Below are positions 21,350-32,375 of a DNA stretch of 64,000 nucleotides, piece after piece. Each line of letters begins with the position of its first letter. Within the stretch, counting starts at the first letter, position 1. The stretch is from Metellina segmentata (lineage: Eukaryota > Arthropoda > Arachnida > Araneae > Tetragnathidae). The notes under the pieces are model-generated. The model was not told the DNA's origin, ran no database searches, and was given only the letters and a program-made list of their open reading frames with translations. Where the stretch lies: contig OX375880.1 of NCBI GenBank assembly GCA_947359465.1, forward strand, positions 14,454,120 to 14,518,119, read 5' to 3'. The translations under genes and the position numbers were made by a program.

Positions 21350-21620
21350 GTAGCCGGTTGAAAGAGTATTGATCAGCAATTGGAGGTTTGTAAGTTCGAA
21401 TCCAACCAAAGACCGTCGTGTACAAGGGGTGCACATTAAACCTCTTGTGGAATCAAATGTCCTCACGTTGGCGTGGTTCGAAGGACGTGGTGCCAGCTCA
21501 GGTGTACCTGGTCATTTCTTGATAGTGGTTCAAAATTTCGTCGGATCTTTCCCTTCGGGCTTGAATTTGTACCGTCGTCAATCGCCCATTGTGTTGCTCT
21601 AGAGCGACATTAAATACCTA
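21350..21620 (+). repeat. SINE-B, near full length
   Basis: Head GGGTAGCCGGTTGAAAGAGT with B box AGTTCGAATCC, the CGTCGTGTACAAGG junction typical of SINE-B, a shared body with small deletions, and tail ATACCTA. Confidence 0.87.
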
Positions 21621-21632
21621 ACGGCCAACTAA

Positions 21633-22324
21633 AGGCGAGTTTACATCGGAGGTGCACATTCAGTTCTCTCCCTTTTTGTGGTGAGGACGTTTTACGTTTT
21701 CCTATACTGACCACTTTTCGTCCCTTTTTTCGACAGTGTAAACGCTTTGTGGACTTTATCGGCAACCATCCGAGCGCACTCTTCTCACCCCTTTGTAGAA
21801 AAGAGAGATGCCTTTTTATCAAGATGTCGAGTTCATCACCCATTTCATTCCAAGCACTGTTCTTTTTGTTTTTGTCTTCGTACTAGGGTGTAGTTTGGTC
21901 CCAGGGGACAGGCCTCTCTCTAAATAGTTCTATTAATGTTATTGCCAGCTCTTTCGTCCACGCCATTTTAGGTCACCATTTTTAGCCACGCATCGAATAG
22001 GTCACTCACTGGCAGTTTGGCAGGAGACGTGATCAAGGCAAGCGATGAGGGCAAAATATCAAAGAGCAAACAAAAGAAGGCGTTATCGACCACGGGTGGA
22101 CGAAGGGCAGCGGTTATTGTCAAGCAATCGTCTTGGAGAAATCCCCTCCGAGAGTTTTTACCCTTTGATCTTTACCGACTCATGGTGGAAAACAAATTTG
22201 GGTCAGCAAACTCTCCAAATCGCCACCCCGACTCTAGATCTTGACGATAAAATTAATGCCGTTTCTCGGTATAGTTTCGATGTTTGGAGGGAGAAAAGTC
22301 GTGCAGATCCGGTGTAAACGCGAC
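21633..22324 (+). mobile_element. TT1 TIR element, copy 2
   Basis: The left end is GGCGAGTTTACATCGGAGGT; the right end, reversed, is GTCGCGTTTACACCGGATCT. Flanks are CTAA on the left and TTAA on the right, close to a TTAA duplication. At 692 bp it is the most compact copy. Interior blocks are shared with the other two copies. There is no convincing coding frame: two overlapping frames of 75 and 90 codons are in conflict and unlike any transposase I know. Confidence 0.85.
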
Positions 22325-22331
22325 TTAACAA

Positions 22332-22694
22332 TAGGGATGCGACATCGATGTCGATGTTTTTTAAAAACATCGATGTATTGGAGTCGATGTTTTATTATTA
22401 AATGAAAAAAGTACCGTTATAAAATTTTTTAAAATAACCAAGTAGCATAATTTTTATATTGAGCAAATTGAACATACTTTTAGACCAAAGTGGCCAAGGG
22501 TGAAGGGTCTGAAGAGTAGGGATGCGACATCGATGTCGATGTTTTCAAAACATTGATGTTCTTTAAAAAACATCGATGTATTGGAGCCGATGTCGCATCA
22601 CTAGTTGCTAAACCAGTTTTAAAAATGGGGGGGAAAGTTTAAATACACTAAATTTTAAAAACATCGATGTTTAGCTGTCGATGTCGCATTCCTA
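22332..22694. mobile_element. hAT-CG MITE at the TT1 border
   Basis: The ends are TAGGGATGCGACATCGATG and, reversed, TAGGAATGCGACATCGA. The duplicated target is CTTAACAA (22324-22331) and CTTAACAC (22695-22702). ACATCGATGT palindromes recur throughout, and the TIR word GTAGGGATGCGACATCG recurs internally near 22518. It landed exactly on the TTAA at the end of TT1 copy 2. Confidence 0.9.
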
Positions 22695-22702
22695 CTTAAC
22701 AC

Positions 22703-23224
22703 CCCTTTGATCTGATACTGAGCTACGCCTTGACCACGGATGGGTCACTTCGAAACTGCACCCTGGGACGGACCTAAGGTAAGGGGAATAAAGCGGGAGA
22801 AGAGCACACATCAGGAACTCTGTGGGATCCCCTGAAATGAAACCCGAAAGCAATGAATCATTCCCGGAAGTAGAGAGGTGGTTGGAACACACAGCAGGAA
22901 GAACGGAAACTTATCTTGTCCCCAGCACTAATCAGCGGAATTAATCATAAGCTCCCGTCGTTCCCAGGACCGGCTTTGCAGGATCTGATTTATTTGTACT
23001 GTTTTCAGGTTCAGATTTTCCCTCGTTTAAAACTAGACATACACACAGAATAGTAATGACTCATGCCATAAGATCCGTCAATGAGCTTCATTGACGTAGG
23101 AAAAACTTGTTTCAAGATAACAGTGTTAACCATTGTTGTCGATTTGCGATAATATTTGTTATTAATTGCTTCGTTATCAGTTAGCGATTGAATTTGACGG
23201 TTATTGACTGGCAGTAATTAATTT
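22703..23224. other. No feature recognised
   Basis: Mixed-composition sequence. No open frame with a domain and no repeat match in this window. Confidence 0.4.
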
Positions 23225-23790
23225 AGTAATTTTTTTAAATTAACGACGTAGTAGAGCAATACAACAGGCTATCGACTACGGTCCGGGATCAATCCCTTAA
23301 GAGAAAGAACAGAGAACAACACCACGTCATTTTGAACCACGGTCACATGACGAGCAACACCTGAGCTGGCACCTCACTCTCCAAACTTCCACACCAACCA
23401 ACGTGTGGTCTTTCGGCCACGACGGATTTAAGGTGCACCAGCCGGCCTCTACACCATACGCTTACAAACATCCATGCACTGACCCGGTAATAGTAATTTT
23501 AGTCAGCGTCGTACTTGAGCAACACAACAGGCTATTGACGAAGGTCCGGGATCAATCCCTTAAAGGAAAGAACCGAGAACAACACCTCGTAATTCTGAAC
23601 CACGGTCAGATGACGAGCAACACCTGAGCTGGCACCCCACTCTCCAAACTTCCAAACTTTCTGCCACGACAGATTTAAGGTGCACCAGCTACACCATACG
23701 CTTACAGACATCCATGCCCGGACCCGGATTCGAACCAGGAACCTTCCGATCTGGAGGCTAACACCTCAACCACCAGACCGGTTGGTCGAC
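23225..23790 (-). repeat. Head-to-tail pair of SINE-A copies
   Basis: A headless copy (23225-23486) ends at GCACTGACCCGG and is followed at once by the tail of a second, complete copy (23487-23790, head ending GGTTGGTCGAC). There is no spacer or TSD between them, as in the dimer at 25966. Confidence 0.87.
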
Positions 23791-24250
23791 TAAAATACAC
23801 TGGAACTAACATTAATGTGACCTTTAAATGATACTTTTATGCCATACGGAAAAACGAGAATACACACATTTAATATACAATATAATACATTTTAAAACAT
23901 AAAAAATTACAAGCGGGACATTTTGGTTCGTTAGTTGGGTTTTTATGGCACATTTGGCTATACTGTTCTAAACACGAGACAAACATCAAGTAATGGACAT
24001 ACATTCAATAGAGGCAAGTTTTACAAACACAGAAGGGAAAAATACACCCGGGAATCGAATCTGCGCCGCCTGCAACTCGAAGTTAAGGGACATTTTGGAA
24101 CTGTCATAACCATCTTGTAACCATATGAATGTTAATACATCAATAACATCCATTTTCCCTTTATGTGACCGAATGGCTACGGCTAGGGCGGTGGATCGCC
24201 AGGACTTTACTCTGAGGTGAACTGAAGAGAGTTATGATATACAGAAAATT
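23791..24250. other. No feature recognised
   Basis: AT-rich single-copy sequence. A 61-codon frame at 23935-24120 is without motifs. Confidence 0.4.
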
Positions 24251-24530
24251 ATGTATTTAATTAACGTCGCACTATAGCTACACATCGGATTATTGGTGAC
24301 TGTCCGGGATCAATCCAAAAGGGAAAAATTCGAGGACAACACCACATCATTTCGAACCACGGACTGATGACTAGGCCACACCTGAGCTAGCACCCCACTC
24401 TCCGAACTTCCACACCACGCCGACGAGAGGACATTTGAGGCCACTACAGATTGAACGTACACCCCTTCGAGATTCAAACTCGCAAACTCGTTACCTAGTT
24501 CGTTACTTTTCCACCTGGTCTACAGCGGCA
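24251..24530 (-). repeat. SINE-B, divergent
   Basis: Tail GTATTTAATTAACGTCGC, body with B-type CACCACGCCGACG, and a degraded head ending CTACAGCGGC. The tRNA-junction segment is partly deleted. Confidence 0.82.
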
Positions 24531-24533
24531 CTA

Positions 24534-25100
24534 GACTGTTATTAAATCATTAACATTAATCTCTAAAGTTATATTGATCATTAACATGAATGTTGTTAAA
24601 CCAATAGCATTAAAATAACGGAATGTTATTAAATCAATGGCATTGAAATAATGGAATGTTATTAAATCAATAGCATTGAAATAATGGAATATTATTAAAC
24701 CAATAGCATTGAAATAATGAAATATTATTAAATCAATAGCATTGAAATAATGGAGTGTTATTAAATCAATAGCATTGAAATAATGGAATGTTATTCAACC
24801 AATAGCATTGCAATAATGAAATGCTATTAAATCAATAGCATTGAAATAGTGGAATGTTATTCAACTAATAGCATTGAAATAATGAAATGTTATTAAATCA
24901 ATAGCATTGAAATAATGGAATGTTATTAAATCAATAACATTGAAATAATGGAATGTTATTAAATCAATAGCATTGAAATAAAGGAATGTTATTAAATCAA
25001 TAGCATTGAAATAATGGAATGTTATTAAATCAATAGCATTGAAATAATGGAATGTTATTAAATCAATAGCACTGAAATAATGGAATGTTATAAAGTGAAT
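24534..25100. repeat. 33-bp minisatellite, about 15 copies
   Basis: A unit of the type TAAATCAATAGCATTGAAAT plus AATGGAATGTTAT repeats head to tail from about 24590, preceded by degenerate units. Two-base variants (CAATAGC/CAATAAC, TGGAAT/TGAAAT) are interleaved. It begins right at the end of a SINE-B copy. Confidence 0.95.
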
Positions 25101-25965
25101 AACATTCCATTTACCCTGGGATGGATCGAAGATACTTTCTGATGAACAGATAGGAATTCACGGTCATTTTATACTAAGTTTTTGGTTTATAGATTGATTT
25201 ATGACGGAATGACAACGTCAAGCCAAAAAAAATGTCGGAAATCGATGGATTGTGTGAACATAGTATGAGGAAATAAAAAAAGATGGATTTGCTCTACAAA
25301 AGATTGTTGACTCGCAAATTACGATAATTTTTGTACACAGTAAAAGAAACCACATATAATTGATCGAGACATGCATAATTTTCAAAAAGGAACTAAAACT
25401 TACGGTATCTAGACGTATTTCTACCTTTTAACCAAATGGTGTTGGAAGAAGAGAAAAAAATCCTTTCGTAGTAACGGAGCAGACAACACAGATGGGATGA
25501 GAAAGTTGCTTCTATAATCCAAATCCTGTACCACAATCCGCGCTCTTCCAAGTGAAAGTGAAGACGAAGTTCTCGCTTCCGGTTGGTCCTTGGTCCCCGA
25601 AGTTCACAAACGACGCCAATTTCGTCTTATTTGGCGACTCATCGCTCACTCTTCGTGCCGCCAGAAGTTCTACCAGATTGCCGTTGCCTATCAGAAAGAC
25701 GATAAATATCAGTGGGGAGTATGGGGGTAGGGATGCACAGACCTCGGGCCTCATGTGGCCCTCCTCATCATGCTTTATTTAACTTTAACACCAAAGCAAA
25801 ATAGCATTGCGAAACATTAAATTTTTTTTGCTAGTCTTTTGGTGTCAGACCCCCATTTAAGAAATGAATATTTAACTTCGAAAAATAGGAACAATTTGAC
25901 GTAGGAAAATTAGTGATCAATTTTGCTCTTGCTAACTATTACCAGGATTTATCCCAAAGGGAAAA
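25101..25965. other. No gene supported
   Basis: Opposed frames of 80 (minus) and 76 (plus) codons overlap at 25512-25782 in a locally GC-richer patch; neither shows a domain. The last 30 bases resemble a worn SINE-B body that hosts the next insertion. Confidence 0.4.
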
Positions 25966-26585
25966 GCCGGCCAACCGGTCTGGTAGTTAAGGTGTTAGAC
26001 TCTAGATCAGAAGGTTCATGGTTCGAATCCGGGTCAGCGCATAGATGTTCGTAAACGTATGGTGTAGAGGCGGCTGGTGCACCTTAAATCTGTCGTGGCC
26101 GAAAGTCTCATATTGGGTTGGTGTGGAAGCTTGGAGAGTGGGGTGCCAGCTCAGGTGTTGCTTCGTCATCTGACCGTGATTCAAAATTACGAGGTGTTGT
26201 CCTCGGATCTTTCATTTAAGGGACTGATCCCGGACCGTCGTTAATAGCCTGTTGTGTTGCTCTTGTACGACGTTAACTAAAATTACCATTACCATTACCT
26301 GGTTCGAATCCGGGTCAGTGCATGGATGTTCGTAAACGTATGGTGTAGATGCGGGTGGTGCACCTCAAATCTGTAGTGGCCGAAAGCCTCATGTTGGGTT
26401 GGTGGGTAAGTTTGGAGATGGGGGTGCCAGCTCAGGTGTTGTCTCGTCATCTGACGATGGTTCAAAATGACGTGTTGTCCTCGAATTAGGGGGTTGATCA
26501 TTTCCCTTAGGGGATTGATCCTGGACCGTCGTCGATGACTCGTTGTGTTGCTCTTGTACGTTAATTTAAAAAAATTACCAAATTA
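25966..26585 (+). repeat. SINE-A head-to-tail dimer flanked by one TSD
   Basis: A complete SINE-A (to CCATTACC at about 26298) is followed without a gap by a second copy that starts at its B box (TGGTTCGAATCC) and runs to its own tail. A single direct repeat brackets both: CCCAAAGGGAAAA (25953-25965) and CCCAAAGGGGAAAA (26586-26599). The target is an older SINE, whose remainder is 26600-26660. Confidence 0.88.
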
Positions 26586-26599
26586 CCCAAAGGGGAAAA

Positions 26600-26660
26600 T
26601 GCGAGGCCAACACTACGTCATTTTGAACCACGGTGAGACGACGACGTCAACACCTTGTGG
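26600..26660 (-). repeat. Older SINE remainder around the dimer
   Basis: ATGCGAGGCCAACACTACG through TTTTGAACCACGG, in reverse orientation, continues the sequence seen left of the dimer. Confidence 0.75.
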
Positions 26661-27140
26661 CGAAAGTCATATTTGGCCAAACCCAAGACAAGCGATTGTA
26701 AGTCAAAAATATCATGAAAGGGAAACAGAGGACTCGAGAAACACACAGTCGAATGAAAAGAAAAGATTGCTTGGGTACCTGTGGAGTGGGATCCCTGTGT
26801 TTACTAAAGGCAGTAAACCCTATGGGACGACGAAAGGTCTCTACAGCCATCTCTCGCGTTCGTTTTACTCGTACACATCTAAAGATGAGCCTGATGACAA
26901 GAGCGGACTTAACACAAAATAGAACTTAAAGCTAAACCGTGGAAATGAAACAAATCTTAGATTAAACCGTTTTGACAGCGGTTAAGGCACGCCGGTTGAA
27001 AATCCCTGGGTTCAATTCAATCGAATTGCTGTAATGTTAAATGAGCATGGCGTTCAATGGTTTTGCTCATAATTTTCCATCATGTCGCCGGATACTTTAC
27101 ACGACTGCTTACATAAAAGCCCTAAGTAATATTCGTTAAC
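26661..27140. other. No feature recognised
   Basis: Contains short frames at 26545-26929 without motifs. A TCAATTCAATCGAATTG patch near 27010 is AT-palindromic. Confidence 0.4.
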
Positions 27141-27144
27141 CTTT

Positions 27145-27372
27145 AGACTTTGGCCGGTGCAGCAGTTGTATCTTGATAGCGCCAACAAGGAATTTAGACT
27201 ACGGCCAGTACAGCAGTTGTACCTTGATCGCGCCAACAAGGAATTTAGACTGCAGCCAGAACAGCAGTTGTAACTTGATCGTGCCAACAATGAATTTAGA
27301 CTACGGTCAGCACAAAAGTTGTACCTTGATAGCGCCAACTAGGAATTTAGACTACGGCCACAACAGCAGTGA
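27145..27372. repeat. 51-bp tandem repeat, ~4.4 copies
   Basis: A unit containing GGAATTTAGACTACGGCCAG and GCAGTTGTACCTTGAT repeats with period 51. Since 51 is divisible by three, both strands stay open as 17-residue repeats, which explains the frames at 27173-27457 (plus) and 27054-27338 (minus). Confidence 0.95.
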
Positions 27373-27673
27373 AAGTTATAAGAATTGTTCCACTTATACC
27401 AAAACCGTAGTCAAAAGGTTAAATGATCTTGAGCAAATGTCGCGATTTTATTGGTAAGTTTTTTTATGGCCAGAAGGCCCTATTGGCCACAGGGCCGTAT
27501 TGGCCACGTGATTTTATTGTTTTTTATTGCTATGAATTTTTCTCGGAGGTGCATATCGGTTCCTTGAATACGGTTGTTAATGTATGATTCAAATAACTAG
27601 TGTTGTAGCTTATGAAGTATATAGTTCATATTCCCCCAATCCTGATCCGTCACCTCCCCTCCAAACATCGACA

Positions 27674-27917
27674 GGGCCGTGATAGTTCGGTTGGAAGAGT
27701 AACGGATTAGCAACAGGCAATAAGCCATCCGAAAACAGTCGTGTACATAGCGGCAGGCGCTCGTTAAATCCGTCGTAACCTCAAATGTCCTCACGTTAGC
27801 GTGGTATGCAAGTTTGGAGAGAGGGGTGCCAGGTCAGGTATGGCCTCGTCATCTGACCGTGGTTCAAAATTACTTGGTGCTGTCCTCGGATCTTTCCCTT
27901 CAGGTTTGATCCCGGAC
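27674..27917 (+). repeat. SINE-B, 5' part, split by MITE
   Basis: The head GGGCCGTGATAGTTCGGTTG leads into the B body and stops at TGATCCCGGAC where the MITE begins. Its 3' part resumes at about 28565. Confidence 0.87.
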
Positions 27918-28554
27918 GCATATTAACAACCTTTACCTGGAATAGAAGACATGGGGAAGTTTTAAGCCCGCTGATTCGTTGGTTTCAAACTGTCGACTAT
28001 GACGTCACTACGTGACATCATCATTAATGGCGATGCTTCACATGGACTCTGTCATTACTCGGTAGTTTCTACTTTCACTGAAAGCCGGTGGCAAAACCTC
28101 TGCAACATAAATAACGAATCTATACAACAGATCCCCAGTAAGAACGAAAAACTCCCCTGTTTCCGCCTTCTATACTGTTCAAGGTCCCAAGTGTCCTTTA
28201 AAGTTCGAAAATGGATTATTTTTTAAGCATCGTGTAGAATCTATACTGAAATTAAAACTAAACACAGAACATTTACAATCAAATTACGAGTACATGGCAC
28301 AAGACGTTGAACGGTCGCTTGGCAATCATCTAAAAGCTATCGCTTTCTTTTTTTATTAGTATTCTATTTTCGGTCGAAGCAGTTTCCACCTTTTTTTTTT
28401 CGCAAACGTTGCAAGTAAATAGTGATACTTTTCACACATGCGGAGTGCGTACTATGGGTGAGTGACGTCATAGATCTCGGAAAGAGATAGCAACGAATCA
28501 GCGGGCTTAAAATTTCCCAATGTCTTCCATTCCAGGTAAAGGTTGGCAATATGC
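27918..28554. mobile_element. TIR MITE, ~60-bp inverted ends
   Basis: Left GCATATTAACAACCTTTACC continues into CTGGAATAGAAGACATGGGG and AAGCCCGCTGATTCGTTG. The right end mirrors these for about 60 bp with a few mismatches (GCATATTGCCAACCTTTACC reversed). A second copy lies at 59488-60174. No clear TSD is visible in the host SINE-B, so the superfamily is unassigned. Confidence 0.85.
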
Positions 28555-28564
28555 ATCCTTTACT

Positions 28565-28621
28565 GCTGCCAATAGCCCGCTGTGTTGCTCCAGTACGGCG
28601 TTAATTAAAATACTTACTACG
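28565..28621 (+). repeat. SINE-B 3' part after MITE
   Basis: GCTGCCAATAGCCCGCTG through CCAGTACGGCG and tail AAAATACTTAC; continuation of 27674-27917. Confidence 0.85.
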
Positions 28622-29026
28622 CCAAAGTGAGGTTTTGTTTTGGACAGAGTGCGACATCAGTCTCATCTGCCCCTCGTACCAAAATGTCTGGCTTCACCTC
28701 TGATTAAATATAATTATAACCTATAACTGATTGTTATCCTCTTGATGGCAGTTCCGCATTGAAGAGATAGCGATCCGTGTTGTATTGACTTATTCGACGT
28801 CAATTCTGCCGGGCAAATGGATTGTTTACTTGCTGGTGGTTGATTGGGTATTCATGGCCCTGCTGCGCCAAACGACGTCAAATAAATGAACATGCACACG
28901 CAAGAAAATCTTTACTGACAAAATGAGAAATACACACAGTGAAGAATCAAATCTGCACCTCCTATAACTAACAGGCTGCAAGCTCAACAGGCAATGCCGC
29001 GTCAACTCCGTTTACATTAAAAAATA
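28622..29026. other. No feature recognised
   Basis: Mixed-composition sequence with no domain-bearing frame or repeat match. Confidence 0.4.
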
Positions 29027-29112
29027 ATGGTAATTCGTAATTTTTTTAACTAACGTCGTACTAGAGCAACACAACGGGCTATTGACGACGGTCCGGAATC
29101 AATCCCCTAAGG
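29027..29112 (-). repeat. SINE-A 3' part, split by hAT
   Basis: Tail AATGGTAATTCGTAATTT and body to CAATCCCCTAAGG, then interrupted by the hAT. The remainder is 30333-30455. Confidence 0.9.
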
Positions 29113-30332
29113 CAGTGTTTCCCAAATTTACCTATGTGTACCCCTTCTAAAATTTTCGTAACGCTGAGTACCCCCTCGTCGAAAAAATGGTCGTATTTTA
29201 ATACAATCAAAATGTTGTTTTTTTTCCTTTTTTTGTGACATACACAAAATAATAAGAAGAGAGAAATAAAATTATTCATAATAAAATATAAATAAAAGTT
29301 ATATTATAAATAAAGTTTATTTGGATCAATGAGGAGGATGAAACTGTTTGTGCTGAAATAATAGATCGTCATAATTTGGTTCCCTGGCTGTTAATTTTAA
29401 TCTGAGATGTGGTTCCACGTCCAATAGTCTGTTCCTTCTTTTCGACTTAATGTCTACAAATGCTGAAAAAGTAACTTCACATCAATATGAAGTTGGAAAA
29501 GGCAAGATGTATTTTAGAACTTTTTCTGTCAAAACCAGATACAGAGGTTGCATTTGTAACCAGAATACTTAAAGTACTCTCCTTGTGTTTATTTTCAAGA
29601 ATCCGTCTGAAGCCAATTCCAACAATTGCTCTTCTTCCGCATGCGATAAATCTTCTGGCATGGATGTTGTGTTAATGTTAAACGGATATCTTATCCATTC
29701 AATATGTTTGGTTAAATCAAGAAAATAGTTTTTCAAGCCCACTTGCAAGCTCTCAAAATGCTGTGTTATGCATTTCAGAGTATCAGCATCCATTTTAGCA
29801 GTCGAACTTGTTATAAACTCATGAAGAGAGGGAAACGAATCTACTCCATTACCAACTCTCTTTTGCCATAACTTTAGTTTTGCAATGGCAGCGTTCACTT
29901 TATCTTGAACGTGAAACAATGAAATTTCTTTGCCCTGTAACGATAAGTTGAGGCAATTTAAAACAGAGAATATATCTGCTAAGTATGCTAGTTTACAAAG
30001 CCATTTCCAGTCTTGTAAACAGTATCTCAACTCAAATCTATCATTAAGAAAACATTGAAGTTCATGTCAAAGCTGCGCCTGTCAATCCGGTTGCGCACTA
30101 CGGAGGGTTAACGAAGTAAGTTGTTTCTGTAACGAGGTGTGGTATATTTCCGTCGTGTCACTCCGGACCATCTCACGCCTGACAAGACTGTCTTGACTTG
30201 ACTCATGAGAACGTAAGGCGCAGCTAAGCACAGTGCAGTGCATAGCCCCACCAATCTCCGGTGCAACGCGTACCCTCACCAAACTCTTTCCGTACAACTG
30301 GGGGTGCGCGTATCACACTTTGGGAAACACCG
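29113..30332 (-). mobile_element. hAT element (SCAND3/ZBED5-like) inside a SINE-A
   Basis: The ends are CAGTGTTTCCCAAATTT and, reversed, CGGTGTTTCCCAAAGTG. The target duplication is CCCTAAGG (29105-29112) and CACTAAGG (30333-30340), one mismatch. Length is 1220 bp with a minus-strand transposase remnant, so the element's 5' end is on the right. Compared with 34837-36359 it has lost about 300 bp of the transposase N-terminal side. Confidence 0.93.
29326..30078 (-). pseudogene. hAT transposase remnant, SCAND3/ZBED5-like
   Basis: The minus strand encodes a 153-codon stretch (29569-30030) beginning near DWKWLCKLAYLADIFS. It continues with LNLSLQGKE, HEFITSS and a LELASDG segment, the alpha-helical region of SCAND3/ZBED5/FAM200-type hAT transposases. 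After a frameshift the C-terminal dimerisation region follows (CEVTFSAFVDIKSKRRNRLL), ending in a stop at 29326-29328. Missing are the BED finger, the RNase-H-fold N-terminal half with the first catalytic Asp, and part of the middle. Domesticated vertebrate relatives exist, but here stops and frameshifts make it a pseudogene. The parallel copy at 35071 confirms the frame. Confidence 0.85.
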
Positions 30333-30455
30333 CACTAAGGGAAAGATCCGAGGACAGCACCAAGTAACTGTGAACCACGGTTAGATGACGAGGCAACACC
30401 TGAGCTGGCACCCCACTCTCCAAACTTCCACACCAAACCAACGTGAAGACTTTCG
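30333..30455 (-). repeat. SINE-A 5' part after hAT
   Basis: GGGAAAGATCCGAGGAC through CACACCAAACCAACGTG; head absent. Continuation of 29027-29112. Confidence 0.88.
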
Positions 30456-30498
30456 CTACCGTCCCGGATCTTTAATCTAACTATCGCAGCTCGCTCAC

Positions 30499-30825
30499 GC
30501 CGACCAACAGGTCTGGTGGTTAAGGGGTTAGCCTCTAGATCAAAGGGTTCCTGGTTCGAATCCGGGGGTCAGTGCATGGATGTTTCTAAGCGTTGGTATA
30601 GTAGGGGCAGGTGCACCTAAAATCTATCGTGGCCGAAAGTCCTCACGTTGGGTCGATGTGGAAGTTTGGAGAGTGGGGTGCCAGCTCAGGTATTGCCTCG
30701 TGATCTGACCGTGGTTCAAAAGGACGTGGTGTTGTCCTCGGGTTGCTCCCAAGGGGATTGTTCCCGGACCGTAGTCAACACCCCGCTGTGTTGCTCTAGT
30801 ACGACGTTAAGTAAAAATTACCATA
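30499..30825 (+). repeat. SINE-A, full length
   Basis: Head GCCGACCAACAGGTCTGG, B box GGTTCGAATCC, body and tail AAAAATTACCATA. AATCTAACTATCG about 12 bp upstream of the head and AATCTCACTATCG after the tail look like a TSD with extra 5' bases transcribed. Confidence 0.88.
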
Positions 30826-31244
30826 TACCAATCTCACTATCGATTCAGTGTGCATTTGAATACTAAATTTAATACGATTCTCAAAAACACTCGGTTCCGC
30901 CATTTTCCAAATGTTCGACCATGCTGGGGTCGTTTCACAGTAGTTTGTCTCTTCACACGTCCCGAACTTCGACTGTGGTGAAATGTGCTTCACAGGCATG
31001 CGTAGAAGGATGGCAGATCGCGGAGACAGAATAAATTGTCCAGCTGGCCCCGAGGAGAAACGTAACCCTATAGTCCTGATGAGACTGAAAGCGATAACCG
31101 ACTTCCAAGGGAAGTAAACAGATCGCGAAATCCAGACTCAACCAATGCGGGATGTTACAAAGAGTGATTTAGCAGTAACAGTTCTAACTGTGACTGCTAC
31201 CAAAGAAAGTCCGTAATTGTGATAAAAATCTGGTTGGTAGCATT
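30826..31244. other. No feature recognised
   Basis: Single-copy sequence. Two minus frames (30796-31141) lack motifs. Confidence 0.4.
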
Positions 31245-31570
31245 CATGCGACATGTTGTTTTTTATGAAAACATCGATGTATTGGAGCCGATGTTTTTTT
31301 AACATCGATGTTTATACCTGTTAATGTTTTTACGTTGTCGATGTTTTATTTTTAAATTAAAAAATTACCAAGTAGCATAATTTTCATAATCAGTAAATTG
31401 AACATACTTTTAAACCAAAGTGTCCAAGGGTGACGGGTCTGAAAAGTAGGGATGCGACAATGATGTCGATGTTTTCAAAACATCGATGTTTTATAAAAAC
31501 ATTGTTGTATTTTCCATCGATTTATTAGAGCCGATGTTTGTTTGACATCGATGTTTTTACGTTGTAGGTG
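31245..31570. mobile_element. hAT-CG MITE, degraded
   Basis: Repeated ACATCGATG/CGATGTTTT words, the internal AAGTAGGGATGCGACAATG and the GTAGCATAATTTTCATAATC block common to the family. Neither outer end is intact and no TSD is visible. Confidence 0.8.
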
Positions 31571-32375
31571 TTTTATTTTTGAATAAAAAAACCCATAGTA
31601 AAAATTAAGAAAAATAACCGTGCAACTAAATATTTGTCAGGGATGGCAACATCCGTTCCATCTGAAAGATTTTTTCCCCTAACTAGTGGGAAAGTTAGTG
31701 AAAAAGATGTCGGCTTAAGGTGGAGAAAGTTAACTTCTTTTTTTACAAACTGTAAATAACAAATATTGAGATCTATAATAATTATAACCCCAATATTTTT
31801 TATTTACAGTAAATAAAATATACGTTTGTTGAGTTTCCCCGATAAGTTAATAAATAATTAATGACTAACAGTAATTGTTGTTATGTACCTACCTAATTAT
31901 ACTTAGAGTTAGCAGTACCTATGTCAAACTGTTGTAAATAGTATTTTATTTTATGTTATCAGTTTGAAAATAAAAGCTTTGTTAATTGTTCTTATTAGTT
32001 TTTTTAATTTGTTTTGACAGTTAAAAAGACAAACTTATAAATTAATAAGTAATGCAAATGAGACAAATGAAATAAGGACAAAACCTATGCAAATTTTTGC
32101 AGAACAGCAACAGGAATATCAACTGCCCTGTACGGTTGCATGACAACAACACTTGATAGTTCAGTAACAATTTATAAAACTAGGTTTTCAAGGTGGAAAA
32201 GTAAGTTCATGATTTGTTTTTTATTACTTGATTAAACTATTTTAATTCAATAATTTAGAAAAAAAGGTGACGGTATGTTAGAAATGAATATATTCATTAG
32301 CTATTTTGCTATTCACTTTTGCTCTACGTGGTTTAAATTAACCAACAGTAGGCCTAAATAAACAAATGGCTCCAT
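31571..32375. other. AT-rich, no feature recognised
   Basis: Very AT-rich, apparently single-copy. No domain-bearing frame. Confidence 0.4.

Noticed and set aside
24534..25100. CRISPR-like array
   Set aside because: Units are contiguous 33-bp tandem repeats with no unique spacers, in a eukaryotic repeat context. The 51-bp (27145) and 24-bp (52400) arrays are rejected for the same reason.
25512..25782. Opposed 80- and 76-codon frames
   Set aside because: They overlap on opposite strands in a GC-richer patch, with no domain, splice borders or repeat in another location to support either.
27054..27457. 17-residue-repeat proteins on both strands
   Set aside because: The 51-bp period is divisible by three, so all copies stay in frame by chance; no start context or domain supports coding.
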